Assembly: GCA_023419315.1 (NCBI GenBank)
Contig: JAEZYE010000054.1
Span: forward strand, 1-64,000
DNA from: Pseudomonadota bacterium
GTDB lineage: Bacteria; Pseudomonadota; Gammaproteobacteria; Xanthomonadales; Xanthomonadaceae
Length of the DNA stretch: 64,000 bases
Direction: 5' to 3'
The position numbers and the translations under genes are program-made. The first letter of the stretch is position 1; each line of letters starts with the position of its first letter. Shown here in pieces: positions 1-8,395 of the stretch. The notes below the pieces were generated by a model. That model was not told where the DNA came from, did not search any database, and was given only the letters and a program-made list of their open reading frames with translations.

Positions 1-1316
1 GTCAGCGCCACCATCGACAGGAACTGCAGGCGCGTGTGCGATTCACTCAGCAGCAGGCCGAAGATCAGCGCCAGAATCGCCAGTGCACAGCAGGTCAGCC
101 ACGGGAAGCCGGCCATGCGGAACGGCAGCCGGGTGCCACGCCGATCCGCGCGGCGGCGCAGCACCAGCTGCGACACCAGCGACAGCGTCCACACCAGCAG
201 GCAGGTGGAACCGACGATGTTCAGCAGCACCGGCAGCACCCGGTCGGGGAACAGCAGTTCCATCACCGTGGCGGCGAAACCGAACAGCACGCTGGCCAGC
301 ACGGCAATCACCGGCACCTGGCGCGGATCGGTCCAGCCCAGCACGGCCGGGGCCTCGCGGCGCTGCGCCAGCGAGTACATCATGCGCGAGGCGCCGTAGA
401 GGTTGGCATTGAGCGCCGACAGCAGCGCGATCACCGCGATCAGGGTGATGGCGGTGCCCGCGCCCGGAATACGGGCAATGTCCAGCACAGCGGCGAAGGG
501 CGACTTCAGCGCCTCGCTGGTCCACGGGACCACCGCGATGATCACGCTCAGCGAGCCGATGTAGAACACCAGGATGCGCCAGGCCACGGTGCGGATGGCC
601 CGGGCGATGCTGCGCTCCGGGTCTTCGGTCTCGGCTGCGGCAACGGCCACGATCTCGGTGCCGCCGAAGGCGAACACCACCACCAGCAGCGCCGCGCCGA
701 TCCCGGCCAGGCCCTTCGGTGCAAAACCACCGTGTTCGGTGAAGTTGCTCAGGCCCGGGGAGGTCACCTGCGGCAGCCATCCCATCAGCAGCGCCACGCC
801 AATGGCGATGAACGCCAGGATCGCCGCGACCTTGAGGATGGCAAACCAGAATTCGAACTCGCCGAAGTTCTTCACCCCCAGCAGGTTGATCGCGGTGAAG
901 AACAGCATGAAGGCCAACGCCGCCATCGGCACCGGTACGGCCGGCCAGACCGTCGCCAGCAGCCCGGCCGCGCCCACCGCTTCGGCGGCGATCACGATCA
1001 CCAGCTGCACCCACCACAGCCAGCCGACCGTGGCGCCCGCGGTGGCGCCCATGGCATCGGCGGCATAGACCGAGAACGCGCCACTGGTCGGCTTGGCCGC
1101 CGCCATCTCGCCCAGCGCGTTCATGACGATGATCACCAGCGCGCCGGCCACCAGATAGGACACCAGCACCGCCGGCCCGGCGGCCTGCACTCCCACGCCC
1201 GAGCCGAGGAACAGGCCGGCGCCGATGGCGCTGCCCAGGCCCATCATGATCAGCTGGCGGGGCTTGAGCGAATGTCCGAGGCGGGACGGCGAAGCGGTCG
1301 GAATCGAGTTGGGCAT
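1..1316 (-). CDS. APC-family amino acid permease (3' end outside window)
   Basis: Inner-membrane amino acid transporter of the APC superfamily. I translated it from the reverse strand: it starts at ATG 1316-1314 and stays open to the window edge, giving about 438 codons with the C-terminus missing. The N-terminal motif GLGSAIGAGLFLGSG around residues 26-40 is the unwound first helix that binds substrate in GABA/aromatic-type permeases. About eleven hydrophobic segments follow, and the stretch around residues 230-250 containing FGGTEIVAVAAAETEDP is typical of the AAT subgroup. The substrate cannot be told from the sequence. The neighbouring PAS-AraC gene reads the same way 82 bp upstream but has its own function. 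Confidence 0.88.
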   Translation of the reverse strand, partial: MPNSIPTASPSRLGHSLKPRQLIMMGLGSAIGAGLFLGSGVGVQAAGPAVLVSYLVAGALVIIVMNALGEMAAAKPTSGAFSVYAADAMGATAGATVGWLWWVQLVIVIAAEAVGAAGLLATVWPAVPVPMAALAFMLFFTAINLLGVKNFGEFEFWFAILKVAAILAFIAIGVALLMGWLPQVTSPGLSNFTEHGGFAPKGLAGIGAALLVVVFAFGGTEIVAVAAAETEDPERSIARAIRTVAWRILVFYIGSLSVIIAVVPWTSEALKSPFAAVLDIARIPGAGTAITLIAVIALLSALNANLYGASRMMYSLAQRREAPAVLGWTDPRQVPVIAVLASVLFGFAATVMELLFPDRVLPVLLNIVGSTCLLVWTLSLVSQLVLRRRADRRGTRLPFRMAGFPWLTCCALAILALIFGLLLSESHTRLQFLSMVAL

Positions 1317-1398
1317 CGGCGGGGCTGGCGGCGGGCTACAGGGGCGACACCTTACCCTGTCCCGTGCCTGCCCGGATAGGCACAGCGCAGCAGCCGGC

Positions 1399-2121
1399 TC
1401 AGGCCAGCGCCGGCTCGCCGATACCACCGCCGATACGGGCGCGATAGGCACGCGGCGAGAAACCGGTTTCAGCCTTGAACTTGCGGGTGAACGCGCTCTG
1501 GTCGCTGAAACCGCAGGCCTGGCCGATGCAGGCAATGCTGTCGTCGCCATGCAGCAGGTGCATGGCCATCTGGATCCGCAGCCGGGTCAGCACCTGCTGC
1601 GGGGTCATCTGGAACACCTTGCGGAAGCTGCGTTCCAGCTTGGACAGCGAGAAGCCGGTGATGTCCAGCAGCGTCTGCATGCGCACGTTCTCGGCGTAGT
1701 GCGCGTTGAGGTGGGCCAGCGCCAGCCGCAGCTGTTCGTACTGGGTGCCCAGGCTGTCCTTCTGGCCCAGGTCGCGGGAAATGCCGATCAGGCCCGCGAT
1801 GGCGCCATCAACCACCAGCGGACGCTTGCAGGTCAGGCACCAGCCCGGTTCGCGGTTGGCGAACAGGTGCAGCTCCATCAGGTTCTCGATCACCTCGCCG
1901 GACAGGACGCGGGCGTCCTGGTCGACGTAGTCGGCGCTGAGGCCGGTCGGGTAGATCTCGGCTGCGGTACGCCCGATCACGTCCTTGCGCGCGCGCAGGC
2001 CCAGCCGCCGCAGCATGGTCTGGTTGACGTGGGTGTAACGCCCCTGGCGGTCCTTGATGAAGAACAGCACATCCGGGATGGCGTCGAACAGGGCTTCGAT
2101 GTCGGCGGGCTCGACTCGCAT
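1399..2121 (-). CDS. PAS-domain AraC-family transcriptional regulator
   Basis: A 240-residue cytoplasmic regulator. Residues 5-115 form a PAS sensor domain (IPDVLFFIKDRQGRYTHVN, then the core to GISRDLG) that may bind a small ligand or cofactor. Residues 140-230 are an AraC double helix-turn-helix, whose second helix contains IGQACGFSDQSAFTRKFK and ends FSPRAYR. The ATG at 2121 is chosen because the PAS fold begins about ten residues later; the open frame continues far upstream across katE but that part is antisense to katE. It is divergent from katE with 114 bp between the start codons, so control of katE and of itself is a reasonable inference, not shown. Confidence 0.88.
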   Translation of the reverse strand: MRVEPADIEALFDAIPDVLFFIKDRQGRYTHVNQTMLRRLGLRARKDVIGRTAAEIYPTGLSADYVDQDARVLSGEVIENLMELHLFANREPGWCLTCKRPLVVDGAIAGLIGISRDLGQKDSLGTQYEQLRLALAHLNAHYAENVRMQTLLDITGFSLSKLERSFRKVFQMTPQQVLTRLRIQMAMHLLHGDDSIACIGQACGFSDQSAFTRKFKAETGFSPRAYRARIGGGIGEPALA

Positions 2122-2184
2122 GCGGCAAGCATACCCGAGCCTGCTTTTGCCCGTACGTTCACCTTTGCCGGACCGTGGTTTAAC

Positions 2185-2230
2185 GGGACCGGTCCCAGTG
2201 TGGTGGCTCCCCTTGACGATCCGGAGCCAC
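2185..2230 (+). promoter_or_regulatory. katE leader: 12-bp palindrome and a hairpin over the ribosome binding site
   Basis: A perfect palindrome, GGGACCGGTCCC, lies at 2185-2196 in the space between the PAS-AraC gene and katE and could be an operator. Just downstream an 8-bp perfect inverted repeat (GTGGCTCC at 2203-2210, GGAGCCAC at 2223-2230) contains the only good Shine-Dalgarno match for katE, GGAG at 2223-2226, nine bases before the ATG. Folding of the leader RNA would hide it. Function is inferred from position only. Confidence 0.45.
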
Positions 2231-2235
2231 CGTCC

Positions 2236-4326
2236 ATGGCCGCCAGCAAGCCCACCGGCAAGCGCGCAACTGCCCACCCCGAAGACCTGCATCGCGGCCA
2301 AGGCGGCGAGCTGCACCTCCAGGCCGGCGGCAGCCACCCGGCAATGACCACCGACCAGGGCATTCCGGTGGCAGACAACCAGAACTCGCTGCGGCAGGGA
2401 CCGAGGGGTCCTACGCTGCTGGAGGACTTCATCCTCCGCGAGAAGATCACCCACTTCGATCACGAACGCATTCCCGAGCGCATCGTGCATGCCCGCGGCA
2501 GCGCCGCGCACGGCTACTTCGAGTTGACCCGTTCGCTGTCGCGCCATACCCGCGCGCGCATCCTCACCGAGGTGGGAGTGAAGACGCCGGTGTTCACCCG
2601 CTTCTCGACCGTGGCCGGTGGCGCAGGCTCGGTGGATACCCCACGCGACGTGCGCGGCTTTGCGGTCAAGTTCTATACCAAGGAGGGCAACTGGGATCTG
2701 GTCGGCAACAACATCCCGGTGTTCTTCATCCAGGACGCGATGAAGTTCCCGGACCTGGTGCACGCAGTGAAGATGGAGCCGGACCGCGCCTTCCCGCAGG
2801 CCGCTTCGGCCCATGACACCTTCTGGGACTTCATTTCGCTGATGCCCGAATCGATGCACATGATCATGTGGGCGATGAGCGACCGCGCCATCCCGCGTTC
2901 GCTGCGGATGATCGAAGGCTTCGGTGTGCACAGCTTCCGCCTGCTGAACGAGGCCGGCGAGTCGACGTTCGTCAAGTTCCACTGGCGGCCCAAGCTGGGC
3001 ATCCAGTCCACGGTCTGGGACGAAGCGTTGAAACTGCAATCGGCCGACAATGACTTCCATCGCCGCGACCTGTTCGAGGCCATCCAGCGCGGCGACTTTC
3101 CCGAATGGGAGCTGGCGGTGCAGCTGTTCACCGAAGAAGAAGCCGACGCCTTCCCGTTCGATCACCTGGATCCGACCAAGATCATTCCCGAATCGCTGGT
3201 GCCGTTGCAGGTGATCGGGCGCATGGTGCTGGACCGCTGGCCGGACAACTTCTTCGCCGAGACCGAGCAGGTGGCGTTCTGCCCGGCCAACGTGCCGCCC
3301 GGCGTCGACTTCAGCAACGACCCGCTGCTGCAGGGCCGCCTGTTCTCCTACCTGGACACCCAGCTGCTGCGCCTGGGCGGCCCGAACTTCCACCAGATCC
3401 CGGTGAACGCGCCGAAGTGCCCGTTTGCCAATCATCAGCGCGATGGCCACATGCAGATGCAGGTGCCCAAGGGCCGGGTGGCCTACGACCCCAGCTCGCT
3501 GCAGGACGACACCCCGCGCGAGACGCCCGCCGGCTTCCGCAGCCATGCCAGCGCCGACGATGGCCGCAAGGGCCGCACCCGCGCAGAGAGTTTCGCCGAC
3601 CACTACAGCCAGGCCCGCATGTTCTTCCGCAGCCTGGAAAAGCCGGAGCAGGCGCACCTGGCATCGGCGCTGGTCTTCGAGTTGTCCAAGGTGGAAACGC
3701 TGAAGGTGCGGGTGCGCACGGTCAGCCACCTGCGCAACATCGATGACACGCTGGCGCAGCGCGTGGCCAATGGCCTGGCCCTGCCTGCACTGCCCGACCC
3801 CGCGCCAACCGCTGCCCCGGTGCGGGACATGCCGCCGGCCCCGGAAGTGCGCGTGATCGGTCGCAACAAACCCACCCTGCAGGGTCGCTGCATCGGCATC
3901 CTGTTCGACGAAGGCTCCGACGCGCGCGTGATTGCCAGCCTGAGCAAGGCGGCCCGGAAGGCAGGTGCAGACGTGAAGCTGGTTGCACCAAAAGTGGGAG
4001 GCGCCACGCTCAGTGACGGCAGCGTACAGGCCGCTGATGGGCAACTGGCCGGCACGCCATCGGCCGTGTTCGATGCGGTGGCCGTGGTGCTGAGCGTAGA
4101 GGCATCAAAGGCGTTGTCGAAAGAGAGCGCCGCCCTGGAGTTCGTCAGCCAGGCGTGGGCACACCTGAAGGCCATCGCCAGCGACGCGGGCGGCCAGGCG
4201 CTGCTGAAGGCGGCGAGGGTCGGCAACGACCCCGGCATCGTCGAAGCAGAAGACGCCAAGGCATTCCTGGCGGCGGCCGCCACCCGCCAGTGGGCGCGTG
4301 AGCCCAAGCTGCGCCTGCTGGCCTGA
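2236..4326 (+). CDS. katE: Large-subunit monofunctional catalase (HPII type)
   Basis: Disproportionates hydrogen peroxide to water and oxygen with a heme d-type centre, in the cytoplasm. The product is 696 residues. It contains the catalytic His85 in VHARG, Asn158 in DLVGNN and the proximal heme ligand Tyr372 in RLFSYLDTQ; all three sit exactly 43 residues below their E. coli HPII positions, so only the N-terminal arm is shorter. The flavodoxin-like C-terminal domain that defines large catalases spans roughly residues 555-696. The ATG at 2236 has GGAG nine bases upstream. The histone-like gene follows after 22 bp and is probably co-transcribed. No rpoS was found in the expected place in this genome, so control probably differs from E. 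coli. Confidence 0.96.
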   Translation: MAASKPTGKRATAHPEDLHRGQGGELHLQAGGSHPAMTTDQGIPVADNQNSLRQGPRGPTLLEDFILREKITHFDHERIPERIVHARGSAAHGYFELTRSLSRHTRARILTEVGVKTPVFTRFSTVAGGAGSVDTPRDVRGFAVKFYTKEGNWDLVGNNIPVFFIQDAMKFPDLVHAVKMEPDRAFPQAASAHDTFWDFISLMPESMHMIMWAMSDRAIPRSLRMIEGFGVHSFRLLNEAGESTFVKFHWRPKLGIQSTVWDEALKLQSADNDFHRRDLFEAIQRGDFPEWELAVQLFTEEEADAFPFDHLDPTKIIPESLVPLQVIGRMVLDRWPDNFFAETEQVAFCPANVPPGVDFSNDPLLQGRLFSYLDTQLLRLGGPNFHQIPVNAPKCPFANHQRDGHMQMQVPKGRVAYDPSSLQDDTPRETPAGFRSHASADDGRKGRTRAESFADHYSQARMFFRSLEKPEQAHLASALVFELSKVETLKVRVRTVSHLRNIDDTLAQRVANGLALPALPDPAPTAAPVRDMPPAPEVRVIGRNKPTLQGRCIGILFDEGSDARVIASLSKAARKAGADVKLVAPKVGGATLSDGSVQAADGQLAGTPSAVFDAVAVVLSVEASKALSKESAALEFVSQAWAHLKAIASDAGGQALLKAARVGNDPGIVEAEDAKAFLAAAATRQWAREPKLRLLA

Positions 4327-4348
4327 CCACAACGACAGGAGAATCGTC

Positions 4349-4837
4349 ATGCCCCGTGGTGACAAATCCGCATACACCGAAAAGCAGAAGCGCCAGGCCG
4401 AGCACATCGAGGAAAGCGAACGTGATCGCGGCGCGAGTGAAGGCACCGCCGAGCGCATTGCCTGGGCCACCGTGAACAAGCAGGACGGCGGCGGCAAGCG
4501 CGCCGGCAGTGCCCGCAAGGGCGCGAAGAAGGCGACCAGCAAGAAGGCTGCCAAGAAGGCGCCTGCAAGGAAGTCGGCCACAAAGAAAGCCGCAACCAAG
4601 ACGACGGCGGCGAAGAAGGCACCTGCGAAGAAGGCGGCGGCGAAGAAGGCACCGGCTCGCAAGACCGCGACAAAGAAGGCCGCAAAGAAGACGGCGAACA
4701 AGGCTGCGGCCAAGAAGGCGGGTACGGCCGCCTCGCGGAGCGCCGCCGCGAAGAAGGCAGCCAAGACGCGGGCCGCGAAGAAGACCGTGCGCAAGGCGGC
4801 GGCGAAGAAAGCTGCGCGTACCCGCGCGCGCGGCTGA
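4349..4837 (+). CDS. Lys/Ala-rich histone H1-like protein with plasmid-stabilization-type N-terminus
   Basis: A 162-residue very basic protein. Residues 1-55 (PRGDKSAYTEKQKRQAEHI, then AWATVNKQ and a Gly-rich end) match the small family often annotated as plasmid stabilization protein. Residues 56-162 are a low-complexity tail of Lys, Ala, Pro and Thr in KKAPAKKA-like repeats, as in bacterial histone H1-like proteins that bind and compact DNA. AGGAG sits just before the ATG. It follows katE after 22 bp, so the two may be made together; a role in protecting DNA under oxidative stress is an inference. Its DNA is an imperfect repeat, so its length probably varies between strains. Confidence 0.8.
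   Translation: MPRGDKSAYTEKQKRQAEHIEESERDRGASEGTAERIAWATVNKQDGGGKRAGSARKGAKKATSKKAAKKAPARKSATKKAATKTTAAKKAPAKKAAAKKAPARKTATKKAAKKTANKAAAKKAGTAASRSAAAKKAAKTRAAKKTVRKAAAKKAARTRARG
4523..4815 (+). repeat. Imperfect codon-level repeat encoding Lys-Lys-Ala motifs
   Basis: Short degenerate units built around AAGAAGGC and GCGAAGAAG recur through the 3' two thirds of the histone-like gene. They are in frame and explained by the protein's low-complexity tail. They are not spaced like a CRISPR array. Confidence 0.7.
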
Positions 4838-4845
4838 AGCGTTGG

Positions 4846-5559
4846 TCAGGAGGGGAGCGTCCTCATCCATGCGGCAACTTCGGCTGCGGCTGCGTGAGCA
4901 CGGGCCTGCAGCAGCAGATGGGGCCCTTCCAGCGATACGTGCCGGGCGTCGGGCAACAAGAGCTGCAGCTCGGCCACGCTGGGCGGCCACAACAGGTGGT
5001 CCTGTCGTGCATGCAGGCATAGCGTCGGCAGCGTGAGCTTCGGCAACTGCGCGCGGACATCGATCTGCAGTGTCGCCGCAGCGCGCTGCCGCAGCATCGC
5101 GGCCGGCGCCGCAGCGATCGCATGTCGCAGCTCGCGAAGGTTCATGCGTGTCCGCCAATGCCCCAGCAGAAGCCGGGCCAGCAACGCCAGCGGCGGCCGT
5201 GGCCATGCGGGGGCAAGCAAGCGTGCGCTCGCCGCTGGCAGCGGCACCGGTCGCCGCGCGAAAGTCGTACTCAGTATCAATCCGCGCAATCCCGGCGGTG
5301 AAGCCGCCGCCAGTTCGATGGCCAGTGGCCCGGCAAACGATTCAGCCAGCAGCACAAAGGGAGCGATGGGAAGCTGCGGACGCAGGATCGACGCCAACGT
5401 AACGTAGTCCTGTGGCCCCTGCATGGGTAGCGGCAGCACCTGCACGGTAACTCCCTGGCCCTGCATCGCCTCCACGAAGCATGTCGACAGCAGGCCGCTG
5501 CCATCCAGCCCCGGCAGCATCACGATCGGGAGCATCACGGCGCTCATCACATTGCTCAC
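4846..5559 (-). CDS. Alpha/beta-hydrolase
   Basis: A 237-residue probable cytoplasmic serine hydrolase. A strand and oxyanion loop, PIVMLPGLDGSG, occupy residues 11-22. The nucleophile elbow is AESFAG with Ser74, so the usual first Gly is Ala. The likely acid and base are Asp187 in HARQDHLLWP and His214 in LEGPHLLLQ. This complete triad supports an active esterase- or lipase-like enzyme, but the substrate is unknown. It ends 8 bp from the histone-like gene on the other strand. Several ATGs lie within the first ten codons (5559, 5547, 5532), so the exact start is uncertain. Confidence 0.8.
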   Translation of the reverse strand: MSNVMSAVMLPIVMLPGLDGSGLLSTCFVEAMQGQGVTVQVLPLPMQGPQDYVTLASILRPQLPIAPFVLLAESFAGPLAIELAAASPPGLRGLILSTTFARRPVPLPAASARLLAPAWPRPPLALLARLLLGHWRTRMNLRELRHAIAAAPAAMLRQRAAATLQIDVRAQLPKLTLPTLCLHARQDHLLWPPSVAELQLLLPDARHVSLEGPHLLLQARAHAAAAEVAAWMRTLPS

Positions 5560-5681
5560 CTTCCAGGCCCCTTCGCACGATTCCCTGCCCCGCAGCTTCG
5601 CTTATCGGCTCGACCCAGGGAAGTGCACGCCGCTGATCGCGGCGCTACCCTGATGGCCCCTGACGGAACAGAGAAGGTGGC

Positions 5682-5969
5682 ATGCGCAAGCCCCGCTGGC
5701 TCAGCTTGACCGGCATCGCCCTATGCGCGCTCTATCTCGCGCTGACCGCCTGGCTGGTGTTCGATGCCCGGTCCAACAGCGACCCCAAGAGCGCCTACAT
5801 CCTCATGCAGCTGCCGGTGATGCTGCAGACCGCAGCACTCAACGCCATCGGCGTAGGAAGCTGGCTTTCCGGAATGACCTGGATGACCGTCTACCTCCTG
5901 GTGATTCCCCCCACGCTTGGGGTGCTTTACGTGCTTGGGGCCATGCTCGGCAGCGTCCTGGAGCAATGA
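5682..5969 (+). CDS. Small integral membrane protein, function unknown
   Basis: A 95-residue protein that I do not recognise. Hydrophobic stretches at about residues 9-26, 43-62 and 66-91 predict two or three membrane helices, with a short charged loop, DARSNSDPKS, at about 28-37 after the first. GAGAAGG lies six bases before the ATG and GC-rich third codon positions support coding. It stands alone between divergent and convergent neighbours and is followed by a terminator-like hairpin. Confidence 0.7.
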   Translation: MRKPRWLSLTGIALCALYLALTAWLVFDARSNSDPKSAYILMQLPVMLQTAALNAIGVGSWLSGMTWMTVYLLVIPPTLGVLYVLGAMLGSVLEQ

Positions 5970-6004
5970 GGGCGATCCTCCCTGCTGCCTGAGCGGGCGA
6001 TGGC

Positions 6005-6031
6005 AATACGGCCGCTCAAGGCGGCCGTATT
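6005..6031. terminator. Hairpin between convergent genes
   Basis: An 11-bp perfect stem (AATACGGCCGC / GCGGCCGTATT) with a five-base loop lies between the small membrane protein gene and the chemoreceptor gene, which converge here. It probably ends both transcripts. Confidence 0.7.
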
Positions 6032-6055
6032 CCTGTCACTGCACTGGCAGCCCGC

Positions 6056-8179
6056 TCAGGCTGCGCGACGGGGCACAGCAGAGACCACCGCGCCTTCCAC
6101 CTTGAATACCGCCACCGACGTGGTCAGCGCATGCGCCTGTTCTTCCAGCGCGCGGCTCGCGGCAGTGGCCTCTTCCACCAGGGCCGCGTTCTGCTGGGTC
6201 ACCTGGTCCATCTGCACCACCACCTGGTTGACCTGCTCGATACCGGCGGCCTGCTCCTTGCTGGCCGCTGCGATGTCGCTCATCAGCTGGGTGGTACGCG
6301 AACTGGCTTGGGCCACGCGCGCGATTGCAGCTTCGGATTCAACGGTCACCGCCAGGCCACTCTTCACCTTGGCAGCGGCGTCTTCGATCAGTTCCTTGAT
6401 TTCCTTGGCGGCGACACCGGCACGCTGCGCGAGCGTACGCACCTCGCTGGCGACCACCGCAAAGCCACGCCCTTGCTCGCCCGCGCGCGCGGCTTCCACT
6501 GCAGCGTTCAGTGCCAGGATGTTGGTCTGGAACGCGATGCCGTCGATCACCGTCGAGATTTCCGAAATGCGTGCCGAAGACTGATCGATCTCGCCCATCA
6601 CCGAGGCCATCTGTGCCATTGCCTGCTCGGTCTCGCGCACGGCGGCACCGGCGGCATGCGCTTCACTGTCGGCCTGCCGCGCCAGTTCGGCGTTCTGGCG
6701 TACGGTCGAGGTCAGTTCCTCCATCGACGCGGCGGCCTCCTCCAGGTTGGCCGCCTGCTGTTCGGTGCGGCGCGAGAGGTCGTTGTTGCCGGCCGCCAGT
6801 TCCTGCGCGGCATTGTTGATGCTGTCGGCGGCGGCCTGGATGCCCTGCACGATGCCGGTCAGCTGCGCGGTGGTGGTATTGGCGTCGTCACGCATGCGGG
6901 CGAACACGCCGTCGTACTCGCCATCCATGCGCGCGGTCAGGTCGCCGTGCGAAATCGCGCGCAGCACGTCGGAGACATCGGCGATGCTGGCCTGCGAACT
7001 GGCCATCATGCCGTTGAGGTGCTCGACCATTGCCTTGAACTGGAACTGGAACGCAGCCGCATCACCACGCATGCTGAAGTCACCGGCGCGAGCGGCGCGG
7101 GCCAGTTCATCAATCTGCACGTTGATCGCCATCAGGCTCTGCTTCACTGCAGCCAGCGTACGGGTCAGCGTGGCCTTCTCGCCCGGGTAATCAGGTAGAT
7201 CACGGCTGAGGTCACCGATGGCGTAGCGCTGCATCACCTCGGCCATCAGCAGTTCCACCTCCACGTGCGATTCGACCAGGCTGTTGGTGGCCTGCACCAT
7301 GCGGCCGAAATCGCCGGGGAAGGCGCTGGCGTCCATGCGATAGCGGATCGCACCGGCCTCGTGCTGCTCGGCCATCTGCAGCTGCGCGCCGATCGCCGCC
7401 TGCACGCTCTGGCGGACGCTGGCCATGGCCTCGCCCAGCTGGGTCAGTTCGTCGCGGCCACCGAGGCGGAACTCCTGGTCCAGCTGCCCCTTGGACAGCC
7501 GCTCGGCCAGGTTCACCGCGCGCGCCAGCGGGCCGGTCAGGCTGCGGCCGATCATCACCGAGGCAGCGATGCCCGCCAGCAGCGCGACGCCGCCCAGCAC
7601 CAGCAGCTGCAACAGGCTGCGCTCGCCCAGGCGGATCGCTTCGGCAGCAGCCTTGCGGCTCTCCTTTTCCTCGAAGTCCACGCCGTCCGACAGCGCCTTG
7701 TTCCAGCCGTTGGCCGCGTCCTGCACCGGGCCCAGGGTCAGCGCCACGGCACCCGGATAGTCGCCCTGCTCCATCAGCTCGCTGGTCTGCTTGTTGAGCG
7801 GGCGTGCGATGGCTCGCTTGGCGGCGATGGTTTCCGCAATGGCTTTGCCTTCGGCATCACCCGGAAGCGCCTGGTAGGCGGACCAGCTGGCCTCGTAGCG
7901 CTTGACCAGATCGGCAATGCGCTTCTCGTCGCTGCTGCGGTCGTCACCTTGGCGGATCAGCATCTCGCGGCGCACCACCATCATCTGGTTGTTGGCATCG
8001 AGCATCTGCGACAGCAGGCGCACCTTGGCCACGCTGATATCGACCACCTGCTGCATCGCGCGCTTCTGCACGACGCTGGCGGTGGCCCCGGTGGCGACCA
8101 CGGCGGCAACCAGCAGCAGCAACAGGCCAAAGCCCAGCCCAAGACGCCAGGCAACCCTGACATTCCTCAAGTAGTTCAT
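6056..8179 (-). CDS. Methyl-accepting chemotaxis protein with multiple HAMP-like segments
   Basis: A 707-residue membrane chemoreceptor. TM1 is at about residues 13-35, a four-helix-bundle periplasmic sensor at 36-188, TM2 at 189-212, then a canonical HAMP at 213-265. Two or three further HAMP-like segments (around YAIGDLSRDLPDYPGE, ARAGDFSMRG and ISHGDLTARMDG) precede the signalling domain. The kinase-contact tip holds IAFQTNILALNAAVEAARAG at about 550-570. The protein ends VPRRAA and has no CheR/CheB-tethering pentapeptide. The ATG at 8179 starts right before TM1; the open frame continues upstream but is not coding-like. The signal it senses is unknown. Confidence 0.93.
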   Translation of the reverse strand: MNYLRNVRVAWRLGLGFGLLLLLVAAVVATGATASVVQKRAMQQVVDISVAKVRLLSQMLDANNQMMVVRREMLIRQGDDRSSDEKRIADLVKRYEASWSAYQALPGDAEGKAIAETIAAKRAIARPLNKQTSELMEQGDYPGAVALTLGPVQDAANGWNKALSDGVDFEEKESRKAAAEAIRLGERSLLQLLVLGGVALLAGIAASVMIGRSLTGPLARAVNLAERLSKGQLDQEFRLGGRDELTQLGEAMASVRQSVQAAIGAQLQMAEQHEAGAIRYRMDASAFPGDFGRMVQATNSLVESHVEVELLMAEVMQRYAIGDLSRDLPDYPGEKATLTRTLAAVKQSLMAINVQIDELARAARAGDFSMRGDAAAFQFQFKAMVEHLNGMMASSQASIADVSDVLRAISHGDLTARMDGEYDGVFARMRDDANTTTAQLTGIVQGIQAAADSINNAAQELAAGNNDLSRRTEQQAANLEEAAASMEELTSTVRQNAELARQADSEAHAAGAAVRETEQAMAQMASVMGEIDQSSARISEISTVIDGIAFQTNILALNAAVEAARAGEQGRGFAVVASEVRTLAQRAGVAAKEIKELIEDAAAKVKSGLAVTVESEAAIARVAQASSRTTQLMSDIAAASKEQAAGIEQVNQVVVQMDQVTQQNAALVEEATAASRALEEQAHALTTSVAVFKVEGAVVSAVPRRAA

Positions 8180-8395
8180 CGGTACATCCAAAACGGGGGG
8201 ATGCGCCCTTATCGGCGTGGCCCGAAGCGCCTTGATGGGAGCTGCCACGCTCGTCCGGGTGCGGTTCAGAGAGGTGACGGCGTCAATTCCTGGCGCTAGC
8301 AACCCTAAAGTTTCCTTCCATGCTGCCAAGGGTGCCCGCCTACATCGGGGCCCCTTAGAATCGAATCGATCCTTGAAGATGAATGGATACATCTG

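Noticed and set aside
36..1379. Long rightward open frame of 447 codons
   Set aside because: It is antisense to the APC permease, is rich in His/Gln/Arg and has no domain; the permease frame has clear helices and motifs.
1225..2235. Rightward frame extending katE upstream by about 337 codons
   Set aside because: It is antisense to the PAS-AraC gene and the catalase family N-terminus starts at 2236.
2122..4044. Leftward open frame extending the PAS-AraC gene across katE
   Set aside because: The extension is the antisense of katE; the PAS domain gives a clear start at 2121.
4523..4815. Possible CRISPR-like repeat
   Set aside because: The units are short, in frame, unequal and not separated by unique spacers; they encode the basic tail of the histone-like protein.
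6131..8299. Long rightward frames across the chemoreceptor gene
   Set aside because: Antisense shadows; the leftward frame has an unmistakable chemoreceptor signalling domain.
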